A stretch of DNA of 64,000 bases, taken from assembly GCF_003177035.1 (NCBI RefSeq), contig NZ_CP029488.1:1426001-1490000 (forward strand). The letters run 5' to 3'. Numbering within the stretch: position 1 is the stretch's first letter; every line of letters begins with the position of its first letter. Below are positions 21,856 to 30,127 of the stretch, piece after piece. The notes beneath the pieces were generated by a model, which was not told the origin of the DNA, ran no database searches, and worked only from the letters and a program-made list of their open reading frames with translations. Source of the stretch: Salinisphaera sp. LB1. Its GTDB lineage: Bacteria; Pseudomonadota; Gammaproteobacteria; Nevskiales; Salinisphaeraceae. The translations under genes were made by a program, and so were the position numbers.

Positions 21856-23438
21856 GCATCGGGAATCCGGTCGTTGAGAAAATCGCCCGGGGCGACCGTC
21901 GGATGCATTTGTTCGTAGGTCTCGGCCGGACCGTATTGCGGCCGGTGATAGACATGGATCGGCGCGAGCTCTTCCGGCGATGAGACCCCCAGCGCGCCGG
22001 TGATGTCCATGAACGACTTGATCGTCGCATCATGGAAGTTGCGCACCTGCAGCGACTTGCCCATCACCTCCAGCGCCTTCGCGCGGCGAGGGTCCTGGGT
22101 CGCGACGCCGGTCGGACAGGTATCGGTATGGCAGCGCCGCGACTGGATGCAGCCGGTGGAAAACATGAAGCCACGCGCCGCATTGCACATGTCGGCACCG
22201 AGCGCGAGCTTGACCACCATGTCGTAGCCCATCGCCACCTTGCCGCTGGCGATGACGACGATATCGTCGCGCAACCCGATACCACGTAGGCAGTTGTTCA
22301 CAATCGGCAGCGCCTCGTTGATGTAAGTGCCGATGAAGTCCTCGAACTCGGTGGGGGCCGCCCCGGTCCCGCCCTCGGCACCGTCCACGGTGATGAAGTC
22401 CGGCGTGATTCCGGTCTCGAGCATCGCCTTGCAGATGCCCATGAACTCGTGCTGATGACCCAGACATAGCTTGAAGCCCACCGGCTTGCCGTGGGTGAGC
22501 TCGCGCAGCTTCTGCATGAACTCAAGCAGGCCCCGGGGCGTGTCGAACTCGGGATGGGTGGCGGGCGACTGGCAGTCCCGGCCCTGTTCGATCTGACGGA
22601 CCCGGGCGATCTCGGCGGTCACCTTCTTGCCCGGCAGCAGGCCGCCGTGGGCCGGCTTGGCGCCCTGCGAGATCTTGATCTCGATCATCTTCACCTGCTC
22701 GGTATTCGCCTTCTCGGCGAACTCGTCGGCGTTGAACGACCCGTCCTTGTGCCGGCAGCCGAAATAGGCCGACGCGATCTCCCAGATCAGGTCGCCCCCG
22801 TGTTCGCGATGATAGTCGCTTATTGCGCCCTCACCGGTATCCTGGGCGAAGTTGCCAAGCTTGGCACCGCGGTTCATCGCGCCCACGGCGTTGCCCGACA
22901 GGGAACCAAAACTCATTGCCGAGATATTCAGACGCGAGGAGCTGTAGGGCTGGGCACACTGGCTGTTGCCAATGGTGATACGCGCATGCGCCGCGTCCAG
23001 CGTCTTGGGCGCCATCGAGTGCTGCGAGAACGAAAAGCCCGCATCCTCGAAGTCGCGCATGGTGCCAAAGGGCGAGGTATCGGGTTCGCCCCGCGCGCGC
23101 TTGTAGATGACTTCGCGCTGTTCGCGGTTGAACGGCCGTCCGCTGGTCTCGGATTCGAAGAAGTACTGGCGCAGCTCAGGGCGCAGGAATTCCATCATGT
23201 AGCGCAGATGGCCGATGATGGGAAAATTGCGCAACACGTTGTGTTGCGAGCGCAAATCCATCGCCCCGAGAATCGCCAGCGCCACCAGGATCGCCGCGAT
23301 CCATAACCCTGTGGGTGCCAGGATCGCCAGCACCACGGTGACCGCCGTGGTGAACAGCAGATAGATCAAGTAGAGCGCGCGGGGATGTCCTAGCATGAGC
23401 AAATAACGGCTGAGCTGAACGATCCACGCACTATGCAC
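21813..23438 (-). CDS. FMN-binding glutamate-synthase-family protein (GltB2-like)
   Basis: 541 residues. Two N-terminal membrane helices (about 10-55) precede a TIM-barrel glutamate-synthase domain: LNISAMSFGSLSGNAVGAMN, IKISQGAKPAHGGLLPGKKV, FITVDGAEGGTGAAPTEFED (FMN phosphate site) and FMFSTGCIQSRRCHTDTCPT, which holds the cysteines that ligate a 3Fe-4S cluster in the large subunit of GOGAT. It lacks the N-terminal glutaminase and the C-terminal domains of true GltB, so it is a stand-alone oxidoreductase with unknown substrate. It is the neighbour of mnmE in the position where many gammaproteobacteria have other origin-proximal genes. Confidence 0.85.
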   Translation of the reverse strand: MHSAWIVQLSRYLLMLGHPRALYLIYLLFTTAVTVVLAILAPTGLWIAAILVALAILGAMDLRSQHNVLRNFPIIGHLRYMMEFLRPELRQYFFESETSGRPFNREQREVIYKRARGEPDTSPFGTMRDFEDAGFSFSQHSMAPKTLDAAHARITIGNSQCAQPYSSSRLNISAMSFGSLSGNAVGAMNRGAKLGNFAQDTGEGAISDYHREHGGDLIWEIASAYFGCRHKDGSFNADEFAEKANTEQVKMIEIKISQGAKPAHGGLLPGKKVTAEIARVRQIEQGRDCQSPATHPEFDTPRGLLEFMQKLRELTHGKPVGFKLCLGHQHEFMGICKAMLETGITPDFITVDGAEGGTGAAPTEFEDFIGTYINEALPIVNNCLRGIGLRDDIVVIASGKVAMGYDMVVKLALGADMCNAARGFMFSTGCIQSRRCHTDTCPTGVATQDPRRAKALEVMGKSLQVRNFHDATIKSFMDITGALGVSSPEELAPIHVYHRPQYGPAETYEQMHPTVAPGDFLNDRIPDAYRRDWQRARADAF

Positions 23439-23463
23439 CCGGTTCGGGGCGCGCTAAAACCGT

Positions 23464-24825
23464 TTATTTACCGATGCAGAAACTGGAGAAGATTTCGCCG
23501 AGCAGGTCGTCGCTGCTGACCTGGCCGGTGATTTCGCCCAGCGCGGCCTGGGCCAGACGAAGCTCTTCGGCCAGCAGATCGCCCGCCGCATCAACCACCA
23601 GCCGCTCGCGACCCAGGGCCAGTGCCGCGGCGGCACGATCGAGCGCGGCCAGATGCCGGCGCCGGGCCACGAACGCCGGCTCGGCATCACCTTCGATGCC
23701 GACCAGCGACTTCAGATGGGCCGCCAACGCCTCGAACCCACGACCGTCGATCGCCGCCACGCGAACGCCCGCGCGGCCGGCGATAGGCGTCGGGCCGGCC
23801 GGCTGACCCGACAGATCCGCTTTGTTCGCGACCACGGTGACACTCATTTCCTCCGGCATCTCGTCCAGCAACGCGCGATCGGCCGCGGTCAGCCCGGCCT
23901 GGTCGTCGATCACCAGCAGCACGCGGTCGGCGGCGGCGATCTCGGCGCGCGCCCGGCGCACGCCCTCGGCCTCGACCGGATCGTCGGTCTCGCGCAGGCC
24001 GGCGGTATCGACCAGGGTCAGCGGCAGGCCCTCGATCGACAGCTGCTCATGCAGCACGTCGCGCGTGGTGCCAGCGATTTCGGTGACGATGGCCGTTTCG
24101 CGCCGGGCGAGCCGGTTGAGCAGGCTGGACTTGCCCACGTTCGGCCGGCCGAGGATGACCAGCCGCAACCCGTCGCGAAAACCCGCGCCCTGAACCGCAC
24201 GGGCGCGCAGGGCCGCGAGGTCCTCGGTGATCGCCGCGAGCCGGCGTTCGATCGCGCCGTCGCCGAGAAAATCGACGTCGTCCTCGTCGGGGAAATCGAT
24301 GGCGGCTTCGGTATAGACCCGCAGCCGGGTGAGCGCCTCGACCAACGCCTCGATCTCGCGGGCGAAAGCGCCCTCCAGCGAACGAATCGCCGCGCGCGCC
24401 GAGACCCGGCTGCCGGCGGCGATGGCGTCGGCGATCGCCTCGGCCTGATCCAGGCTGAGCTTGTCGTTGAGAAAGGCGCGCTGGGAGAACTCGCCCGGGC
24501 CGGCCAGCCGCGCACCCAGCGCCACCAGCCGGGCCAGCAATTCATCGACCAGAACTGGACTGCCGTGGCCCTGCAGCTCGAGCACATGTTCGCCGGTGAA
24601 CGAGGCCGGGGCAGCGAAATACAGCGCCACGCCCTGATCAATGGTTTCTCCGGCGGCGTCCGTGAACCGTGCCAGCACGGCCCGGCGCGGTTCCGGCAAC
24701 CGGCCAATCAGGCAACGCGCGATTCGTGGCACATCGGGCCCGGAGACCCGCACCACCGCCACGCCGGCCTGGCCGGCGGCGCTCGCCAGCGCGGCGATGG
24801 TGTCGTTGGCTGTGGTGCCGTTCAT
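23464..24825 (-). CDS. mnmE: tRNA uridine-5-carboxymethylaminomethyl modification GTPase
   Basis: 453 residues. The N-terminal tetrahydrofolate-binding domain (about 1-120) is followed by a helical domain with an inserted Ras-like G domain: G1 LGRPNVGKSSLLNRL near 228, AGTTRD (G2), DTAGLRET (G3) and NKAD (G4). The C-terminal FCIGK is the conserved CxGK motif that acts in catalysis. With MnmG (not in this window) it modifies wobble U34 of several tRNAs. It lies in the conserved order rpmH-rnpA-yidC-mnmE. Confidence 0.97.
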   Translation of the reverse strand: MNGTTANDTIAALASAAGQAGVAVVRVSGPDVPRIARCLIGRLPEPRRAVLARFTDAAGETIDQGVALYFAAPASFTGEHVLELQGHGSPVLVDELLARLVALGARLAGPGEFSQRAFLNDKLSLDQAEAIADAIAAGSRVSARAAIRSLEGAFAREIEALVEALTRLRVYTEAAIDFPDEDDVDFLGDGAIERRLAAITEDLAALRARAVQGAGFRDGLRLVILGRPNVGKSSLLNRLARRETAIVTEIAGTTRDVLHEQLSIEGLPLTLVDTAGLRETDDPVEAEGVRRARAEIAAADRVLLVIDDQAGLTAADRALLDEMPEEMSVTVVANKADLSGQPAGPTPIAGRAGVRVAAIDGRGFEALAAHLKSLVGIEGDAEPAFVARRRHLAALDRAAAALALGRERLVVDAAGDLLAEELRLAQAALGEITGQVSSDDLLGEIFSSFCIGK

Positions 24826-24828
24826 CTA

Positions 24829-24946
24829 GGGCGTGTTGCGGCGTTGCGAGTCTGGGTCGTGGCACGCCACGACGCGGCGAATCGCGCCTTGCGGGACACA
24901 ATTTGCGGTCTCCCGCGCCGCGCTCGCACGAAACCTCAACACGCCC
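24829..24946. repeat. Inverted-repeat-bounded segment between yidC and mnmE
   Basis: GGGCGTGTTG (24829-24838) and its exact inverse CAACACGCCC (24937-24946) bracket about 100 bp of GC-rich non-coding DNA that fills the yidC-mnmE gap. It could form a long stem-looped structure or be a small dispersed repeat. It has no T-run and no ORF. Confidence 0.45.
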
Positions 24947-24957
24947 ACGCCCCGCAG

Positions 24958-26733
24958 TCAGCTCTTGCTGGGCGCGTCCTGATGCAGGCCCTCGGCGTCC
25001 AGCTTGCGGTAGATGTACCACTGCTGAGCGATGGTCAGCAGGCTGTTAGTGCACCAATACAGCACCAGGCCGGCCGGGAAGAAGCAGAAGAACACCGCCA
25101 TGCCGATGGGCATGATCTGCATGATGCGCTGCTGCATCGGGTCCATCGCCACATTCGCGTTGAGCTTCTGCTGCGCGAACATCACCAGACCGAAGATGAT
25201 CGGCAGGATGAAGTAGGGGTCCGGCGCCGACAGATCCTGAATCCACAGCACGAACGGCGCGTGGCGCAGCTCCACCGACTCACGCAGCACCCAGTACAGC
25301 GAGATGAACACCGGCATCTGCACCAGCAGCGGCCAACAGCCAGCCATCGGATTGAAGCCCTCTTTCTTGTAGAGCTCCATCATCCGTTTCTGCAATTCCT
25401 GCTTGTCGTCGCCGTACTGCTCCTTGAGCTTTTGCATGCGCGGCTGGAACTTGCGCATGCGCGCCATGCCGCGGAACTGAATCTCGGAGAGCTTGTAGAA
25501 CAGCGCCTTGATCAGGAACGTCAACAGGATAATGGACACGCCCCAGTTGCCGACGATCGAGTGCAGGTGATCCAGTACCCAGAAGATCGGACGGGCCAGC
25601 ACCGAGAACCAGCCGTAGTCCACGGTCAGGCCCAGGCCGGGCGCGACAGCGTCGAGCTGGTCCTGGTATTTCGGGCCGACGAACAGCGTGGACTTGAACT
25701 CGCTCGCGCTGTGCGGCGCGACGCTGCGCTGCTGACCCACAAAACCGGCGGCATAACCACCGGAGGCGCCCTGCACGGACTTGGGCCGGGCAAACAGGCG
25801 AACCTTGGCATCGGACGGCGGAATGACCGCGCCGATGAAGTAGTGCTGGACCATGGCGATCCAGCCGCCCTGCTGATGCAGTGACAGCTTGTTCGATGCA
25901 AGATCGCCGCGGCCGCGCTGCTGGTAGGCAAAGTCGTTGCCGCTCTTGTGCTGATACCAGCCGACCCCGAAGAAGGCATGCGAGAACGGCACGTCACCGG
26001 TGTTTTCGTGCGGCGCGCGCCAGTAACGCACGTACTGCGACAACTGCCAGGGCTTGGCCGACTTGTTCTCGACCTTGTGATCCAGACCGATCTTGTAACT
26101 GCCGCGATGGAAGACGTAGATCTTGGTGACCTTGTGGCCGTTATGGTCGGTCCAGGTCAGGGGCACGCGCAGCGTGTCCTGACCCTTGGCCAAGTGATAT
26201 TCCTTCTTCGCCGATTGATAGGTCGTGTTGTGATTCGGCGCGTCGCCGCCCTGCGAGATCAGCCCGCTCTGCTCGATGAAGAAATCCGGCAGCGAGTCGT
26301 TGATCAGACGCAGATTGGTATTCGGATGCTTGTCCGACAGCGGCACCCCGCGCAACGCCACCTGGCGCAGATCGCCGCCGTGGGTATTGATGGTCACGTT
26401 GAGCTTATCGGTGACCACATGCACCTGCTGTCCGGAATCGGACACCGGGGTTGGCTCCGAACCGGGCGCGGCAGTAGCAGGCCCCGGCGTGCCGCTGCCA
26501 CCGCTGCCACCGCTGCCGTTGCTGGCCGTGCTCGAGCCCTGGCTGGACGGCGCACCGATATCCGGCAGGTCGGAGCCATTGGCGCCATTATTGGCGTTGG
26601 CCCCGGTCTGCTGGCTGGTGTGTTGCGCGGTTTGGCCATGGCCGGCGGGCGCATAATCCGTCTGCCACGCCTGATACAAAAAGAAGCAGATGACGGCTGC
26701 CGCACACAGCAGCCCGAAGCGAATGTTGTCCAT
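24958..26733 (-). CDS. yidC: Membrane protein insertase YidC
   Basis: 591 residues. An N-terminal anchor helix (IRFGLLCAAAVICFFLYQAW) and a Gly/Ser/Asn-rich linker lead into the large periplasmic P1 domain (about 100-370). The C-terminal Oxa1 core of five helices begins near FWVLDHLHSIVGNWGVSIIL and includes MAGCWPLLVQMPVFISLYWV. It inserts inner-membrane proteins alone or with SecYEG. It follows rnpA after 27 bp; the small yidD gene usually found between them is absent. Confidence 0.97.
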   Translation of the reverse strand: MDNIRFGLLCAAAVICFFLYQAWQTDYAPAGHGQTAQHTSQQTGANANNGANGSDLPDIGAPSSQGSSTASNGSGGSGGSGTPGPATAAPGSEPTPVSDSGQQVHVVTDKLNVTINTHGGDLRQVALRGVPLSDKHPNTNLRLINDSLPDFFIEQSGLISQGGDAPNHNTTYQSAKKEYHLAKGQDTLRVPLTWTDHNGHKVTKIYVFHRGSYKIGLDHKVENKSAKPWQLSQYVRYWRAPHENTGDVPFSHAFFGVGWYQHKSGNDFAYQQRGRGDLASNKLSLHQQGGWIAMVQHYFIGAVIPPSDAKVRLFARPKSVQGASGGYAAGFVGQQRSVAPHSASEFKSTLFVGPKYQDQLDAVAPGLGLTVDYGWFSVLARPIFWVLDHLHSIVGNWGVSIILLTFLIKALFYKLSEIQFRGMARMRKFQPRMQKLKEQYGDDKQELQKRMMELYKKEGFNPMAGCWPLLVQMPVFISLYWVLRESVELRHAPFVLWIQDLSAPDPYFILPIIFGLVMFAQQKLNANVAMDPMQQRIMQIMPIGMAVFFCFFPAGLVLYWCTNSLLTIAQQWYIYRKLDAEGLHQDAPSKS

Positions 26734-26760
26734 GCGAGGCGTGTATCCCTGACGTTGGCT

Positions 26761-27120
26761 CTATTGCGCGCGCCGCGCGAGCCGCTGCCAGATCCGGGTC
26801 AGCTGCGCGGTCAGCGATGCGTTGTCGATGGTCGCCGTGCGACTGCGGGCGAGCACGACAATATCAGTCGCCGGCAGATCGGGGCGCACATGACGGAAAG
26901 ACTCGCGGACGACCCGTTTGACGCGATTGCGATCCACGGCACGGCGGATGCGCCGTTTGGCGAGCGCCAGCCCGAGCCGGGCATGCGCTTCGCCATTGTT
27001 TGCGGCGATGACCACGAAGCCGTCGCAGACGAACTTCTCGCCGCGCGCAAACACGGCCGTGTACTGCGACGGTCGAAGCAGGCGCGCCGCGCGGGGAAAC
27101 GTCGCCTGCCGCGCGTCCAC
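26761..27120 (-). CDS. rnpA: Ribonuclease P protein component
   Basis: 119 residues with the RNase P protein signature KRRIRRAVDRNRVKRVVRES in the central RNR helix and an FARGEKFVCDGFVVIA strand before it. It binds the catalytic RNA to process tRNA 5' ends. The start is GTG three bases after the rpmH stop, so the two are coupled. A short C-terminal extension (RIWQRLARRAQ) is normal. Confidence 0.95.
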   Translation of the reverse strand: MDARQATFPRAARLLRPSQYTAVFARGEKFVCDGFVVIAANNGEAHARLGLALAKRRIRRAVDRNRVKRVVRESFRHVRPDLPATDIVVLARSRTATIDNASLTAQLTRIWQRLARRAQ

Positions 27121-27123
27121 GAG

Positions 27124-27258
27124 TTACGGCGTCAGGCGCTTGCGCCCCTTGGCACGACGGGCGGCCAGAACGCGACGGCCGTTTTTGGTCGCCATACGGG
27201 CACGAAAGCCGTGCGTACGCTTGCGACGCAGATTGCTGGGTTGAAAGGTGCGTTTCAT
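27124..27258 (-). CDS. rpmH: 50S ribosomal protein L34
   Basis: 44 residues: [20 protein letters not shown], then [19 protein letters not shown], an almost universal L34 sequence. The start is ATG 27258, with further in-frame codons upstream not expected to be translated. It is divergent from dnaA, the usual gammaproteobacterial arrangement at oriC. Confidence 0.98.
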   Translation of the reverse strand: MKRTFQPSNLRRKRTHGFRARMATKNGRRVLAARRAKGRKRLTP

Positions 27259-27352
27259 AACGGACTCGGCTCGCGCCTGCGTCGGCGCATTGCAAGGAAA
27301 AGAGCGCGGGATTCTAGTCCCGTCCGCGCTCGCTTGCAAGGTGGCATAACAC

Positions 27353-27361
27353 TGTGGATAA
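27353..27361 (-). promoter_or_regulatory. DnaA box in the rpmH-dnaA gap
   Basis: TGTGGATAA is the exact inverse of the consensus TTATCCACA. It lies 80 bases upstream of the predicted dnaA start, positioned for autoregulation of dnaA and possibly part of a bipartite origin. Confidence 0.85.
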
Positions 27362-27440
27362 GTTGTGGTCAGTGGGTTATCTTGTCGGGCCGTCGAGCTC
27401 GGCGGGTTACGCCGTGTTTTGCCGCAATGGAGCGATCGAG

Positions 27441-28754
27441 TTGGCGAATACCCTCTGGCAGCGTTGTCTGAGCCACATCGAGACGCGACTTCCCGAAAAA
27501 GACGTCAATCTCTGGCTGCGCCCGCTCGAGGCTCATTTCGGCGATGACGGACTGGACCTCATGGCGCCCAATGAGGTCGTACGCGATCAGGTTGAGCGCG
27601 AGCTGCGGGCTCCCATCGCCAATGCACTGAGCGAGCTCGGCGAGCAACCGCGCCGGATCAGGGTTCTGGTGGGCGGCGGCCGACGCAGCCATGCGGCGGA
27701 GGTCGACGACGGCCCGACCCTGACCGATACCAAACGCCATAATCTCGATCCGCGCTACACCTTCGAGTCGTTCGTCCAGGGCAAATCCAACCAGATCGCC
27801 CGGGCCGCGGCCGAACAGGCCGCCGAGCCGGAGAACATGGCCTACAACCCGCTGCTGATCTACGGCGGCGTGGGCTTGGGCAAGACCCATCTGATGCAGA
27901 GCGTCGGTCATCGGCTGCTGGCCAACAACCCGCGGGCCCGGATCGCGTACGTCCGCTCCGAGCATTTCGTCAACGAAATGATCACGGCGATCCGGCATAA
28001 CCGGATGGATCAGTTCAAGGAGCACTACCGCACGCTCGAGGCACTGCTGATCGACGATATCCAGTTCTTCGCGAACAAGGATCGGTCGCAGGAGGAGTTC
28101 TTCCACACGTTCAACTCCCTGCTCGAGGCGAACCAGCGCATCGTGATCACCTGCGACCGGTTCCCAAAGGAAGTGGAAGGACTCGAGGATCGACTCAAGT
28201 CACGCTTTTCCTGGGGGCTGTCGGTCGCCGTTGAGCCGCCCGAACTCGAGACCCGTGTCGCCATCCTGCTGTCCAAGGCCGAGGCGCACAACGTGGAACT
28301 GCCGCAGGAGGTCGCGTTCTTCATCGCCAAGCGCGTGCGTTCGAACGTACGCGACCTGGAAGGCGCGCTGCATCGTTTGAAGGCCTCCGCGCAGATCACC
28401 GGGGCGCCCATCAGTGTCGACTTCGCCAAACAGGCCCTCTACGACATGCTCGCGGTGTATGACCGTCTGGTTACGCTGGAGAACATCCAGAAGACCGTCG
28501 CCGAGTACTTCAAGATCCGGCTGGCTGATCTGCTGGGCAAGAAACGCACGCGATCGATCGCACGGCCTCGCCAGCTCGCGATGGCACTGGCCAAGGAGCT
28601 CACCAATCACAGCCTGCCGGAAATCGGCCAGGGCTTCGGCGGTCGCGATCATACGACGGTTCTTCACGCCTGCCGCAAGGTCAAGGAACTACGCGAGACC
28701 GATACCCGGATGGATGAAGACTACGTGAACCTTAGCCGGATTCTCACCAGCTAG
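27441..28754 (+). CDS. dnaA: Chromosomal replication initiator DnaA
   Basis: 437 residues from a TTG at 27441. That start is chosen because GGAG lies about eight bases upstream and the protein then begins [20 protein letters not shown], matching the start of domain I in other DnaA proteins. An in-frame GTG/ATG at 27354 overlaps the DnaA box. The AAA+ domain has Walker [10 protein letters not shown] and Walker [10 protein letters not shown]; domain IV contains the box-binding [15 protein letters not shown]. It opens the origin and regulates its own gene. The interdomain linker is short. Confidence 0.96.
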   Translation: MANTLWQRCLSHIETRLPEKDVNLWLRPLEAHFGDDGLDLMAPNEVVRDQVERELRAPIANALSELGEQPRRIRVLVGGGRRSHAAEVDDGPTLTDTKRHNLDPRYTFESFVQGKSNQIARAAAEQAAEPENMAYNPLLIYGGVGLGKTHLMQSVGHRLLANNPRARIAYVRSEHFVNEMITAIRHNRMDQFKEHYRTLEALLIDDIQFFANKDRSQEEFFHTFNSLLEANQRIVITCDRFPKEVEGLEDRLKSRFSWGLSVAVEPPELETRVAILLSKAEAHNVELPQEVAFFIAKRVRSNVRDLEGALHRLKASAQITGAPISVDFAKQALYDMLAVYDRLVTLENIQKTVAEYFKIRLADLLGKKRTRSIARPRQLAMALAKELTNHSLPEIGQGFGGRDHTTVLHACRKVKELRETDTRMDEDYVNLSRILTS

Positions 28755-29008
28755 TTGTGTATAAGTCGTGCATAACCGCAGCCTCGGCTCGATCCCGGCC
28801 TTGGCGCGCTAAACCACACACAATGAATCCACAGGCCAACAACAACTTCACCACCCTATTCGCAACAACATTAGAAGAAAAGTAAGACTTTGAATAATAA
28901 GTAGAAATAGAGTTATCAACAGAAAGTCACAGCAGCTATTGTGACTACTACTAACTTTTCTTTGAGTACTTAAGACAACAAGGCGGCGACCGTTCGGAGA
29001 CCCCAGCC
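28755..29008. other. Candidate origin of replication (oriC), dnaA-dnaN intergenic region
   Basis: This 254-bp gap contains a perfect DnaA box immediately after the dnaA stop (TGTGTATAA, inverse of TTATACACA, 28756-28764). A one-mismatch box CGTGCATAA lies at 28767-28775 and TTATCAACA at 28913-28921. Between them is an AT-rich stretch (about 28840-28925) containing TAGAAG/AATAATAAG/TAGAAATAG triplets, reminiscent of a DnaA-trio unwinding element. Position, boxes and AT-richness fit oriC of Pseudomonas-like gammaproteobacteria. Confidence 0.75.
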
Positions 29009-30109
29009 ATGCAGTTCTCAGTCCAACGCAGAGATATTCTGTCCGCGCTACAGACCGTGATTGGTGTGGTGGAACGAAGACAGACCATGCCGATCCTGTC
29101 GAACGTCCTGATACAGGGCGACAACAACCAGCTCACGATTACGGCGACCGACCTCGAGCTCGAGCTGGTGACCCAGTGCCCAGCCGTGATCGAGGAACCG
29201 GGCGAGCTCGCCGTTCCCGCCCGAAAGTTGCTCGACATCTGCCGAGGGCTGCCAGAAGACGCTGAGATCACCTGTCGGCAAGAGGCCAATCAGACGCGCA
29301 TCCAGTCGGGGCGATCGCGGTTCACGTTGTCCAGCCTGTCGGCACAGGATTGGCCGCATCTGGATGAAGTCGAATCCGGCCAGGCCATCAACCTGCCGGA
29401 AAGCATGCTCAAGCAATTGCTGGATCGCACGCATTTCGCGATGGCGCATCAGGACGTGCGCTACTATCTCAATGGTCTCCTGCTGGCACTTCGGCACGAT
29501 CATGTTCGCTGTGTCGCCACCGACGGGCACCGACTGGCGATGAGCGAATCCCCCATCGATCTGGATATCGAGGAGGCTCAGCAGGCGATCGTGCCGCGCA
29601 AGGCCATTACCGAACTGGTCCGACTGCTGGGCCACAGTGAAGCCGAAATTACCTTGTGGCTGTCGAACAAGCATCTACGCCTGCAGCTACCGGGTCTCAA
29701 TTTCACCACGAAACTGATCGATGGTCGCTTCCCCGACTACGAGCGCGTGATTCCGGATAATCCGGAACGCGAGATGCTTGCCAATCGAGACACGATCCGC
29801 CAGGCGCTGTCGCGTACCGCTATTCTGTCGAACGAGAAATTCGGCGGCGTGCGTCTGTCGCTGTCGCAACACACGCTGAAGTTGCAGGCACAGAACGTCG
29901 AACGCGAAGAAGCCGAAGACGAAATCGAAGTCAGCTACGATCACGAGCCGATGGAAATCGGCTTCAATGTCAGCTATTTGCTGGATGCACTCGGCGCCAT
30001 GCAGGCTGACGAATTTCGGCTGTCGTTATCCGGACCCGACAGCAGCGGATTGTTGCAGGCGGTCGGCGACGACCACAGCCGGTACGTCGTCATGCCCATG
30101 CGGTTGTAG
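29009..30109 (+). CDS. dnaN: DNA polymerase III beta sliding clamp
   Basis: 366 residues, normal length. It shows three repeated clamp domains; typical features include MQFSVQRRDILSALQTVIGV at the start, RCVATDGHRLA in the middle and YVVMPMRL at the C-terminus, which is the canonical clamp ending. The ring-shaped dimer tethers polymerase III to DNA. GGAG precedes the ATG. It is followed by recF after 18 bp, so it probably shares an operon with recF and gyrB. Confidence 0.98.
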   Translation: MQFSVQRRDILSALQTVIGVVERRQTMPILSNVLIQGDNNQLTITATDLELELVTQCPAVIEEPGELAVPARKLLDICRGLPEDAEITCRQEANQTRIQSGRSRFTLSSLSAQDWPHLDEVESGQAINLPESMLKQLLDRTHFAMAHQDVRYYLNGLLLALRHDHVRCVATDGHRLAMSESPIDLDIEEAQQAIVPRKAITELVRLLGHSEAEITLWLSNKHLRLQLPGLNFTTKLIDGRFPDYERVIPDNPEREMLANRDTIRQALSRTAILSNEKFGGVRLSLSQHTLKLQAQNVEREEAEDEIEVSYDHEPMEIGFNVSYLLDALGAMQADEFRLSLSGPDSSGLLQAVGDDHSRYVVMPMRL

Positions 30110-30127
30110 CAAGAGCCGGAAATCCGT

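Noticed and set aside
23653-25884. 743-codon + strand frame
   Set aside because: It is antisense to mnmE and yidC; no start context and Arg/Gln/His-rich shadow composition.
27354-27440. Upstream start for dnaA at 27354
   Set aside because: It would add 29 residues not found in the family, overlaps the DnaA box and lacks a ribosome site; TTG 27441 has GGAG upstream and the conserved N-terminus.
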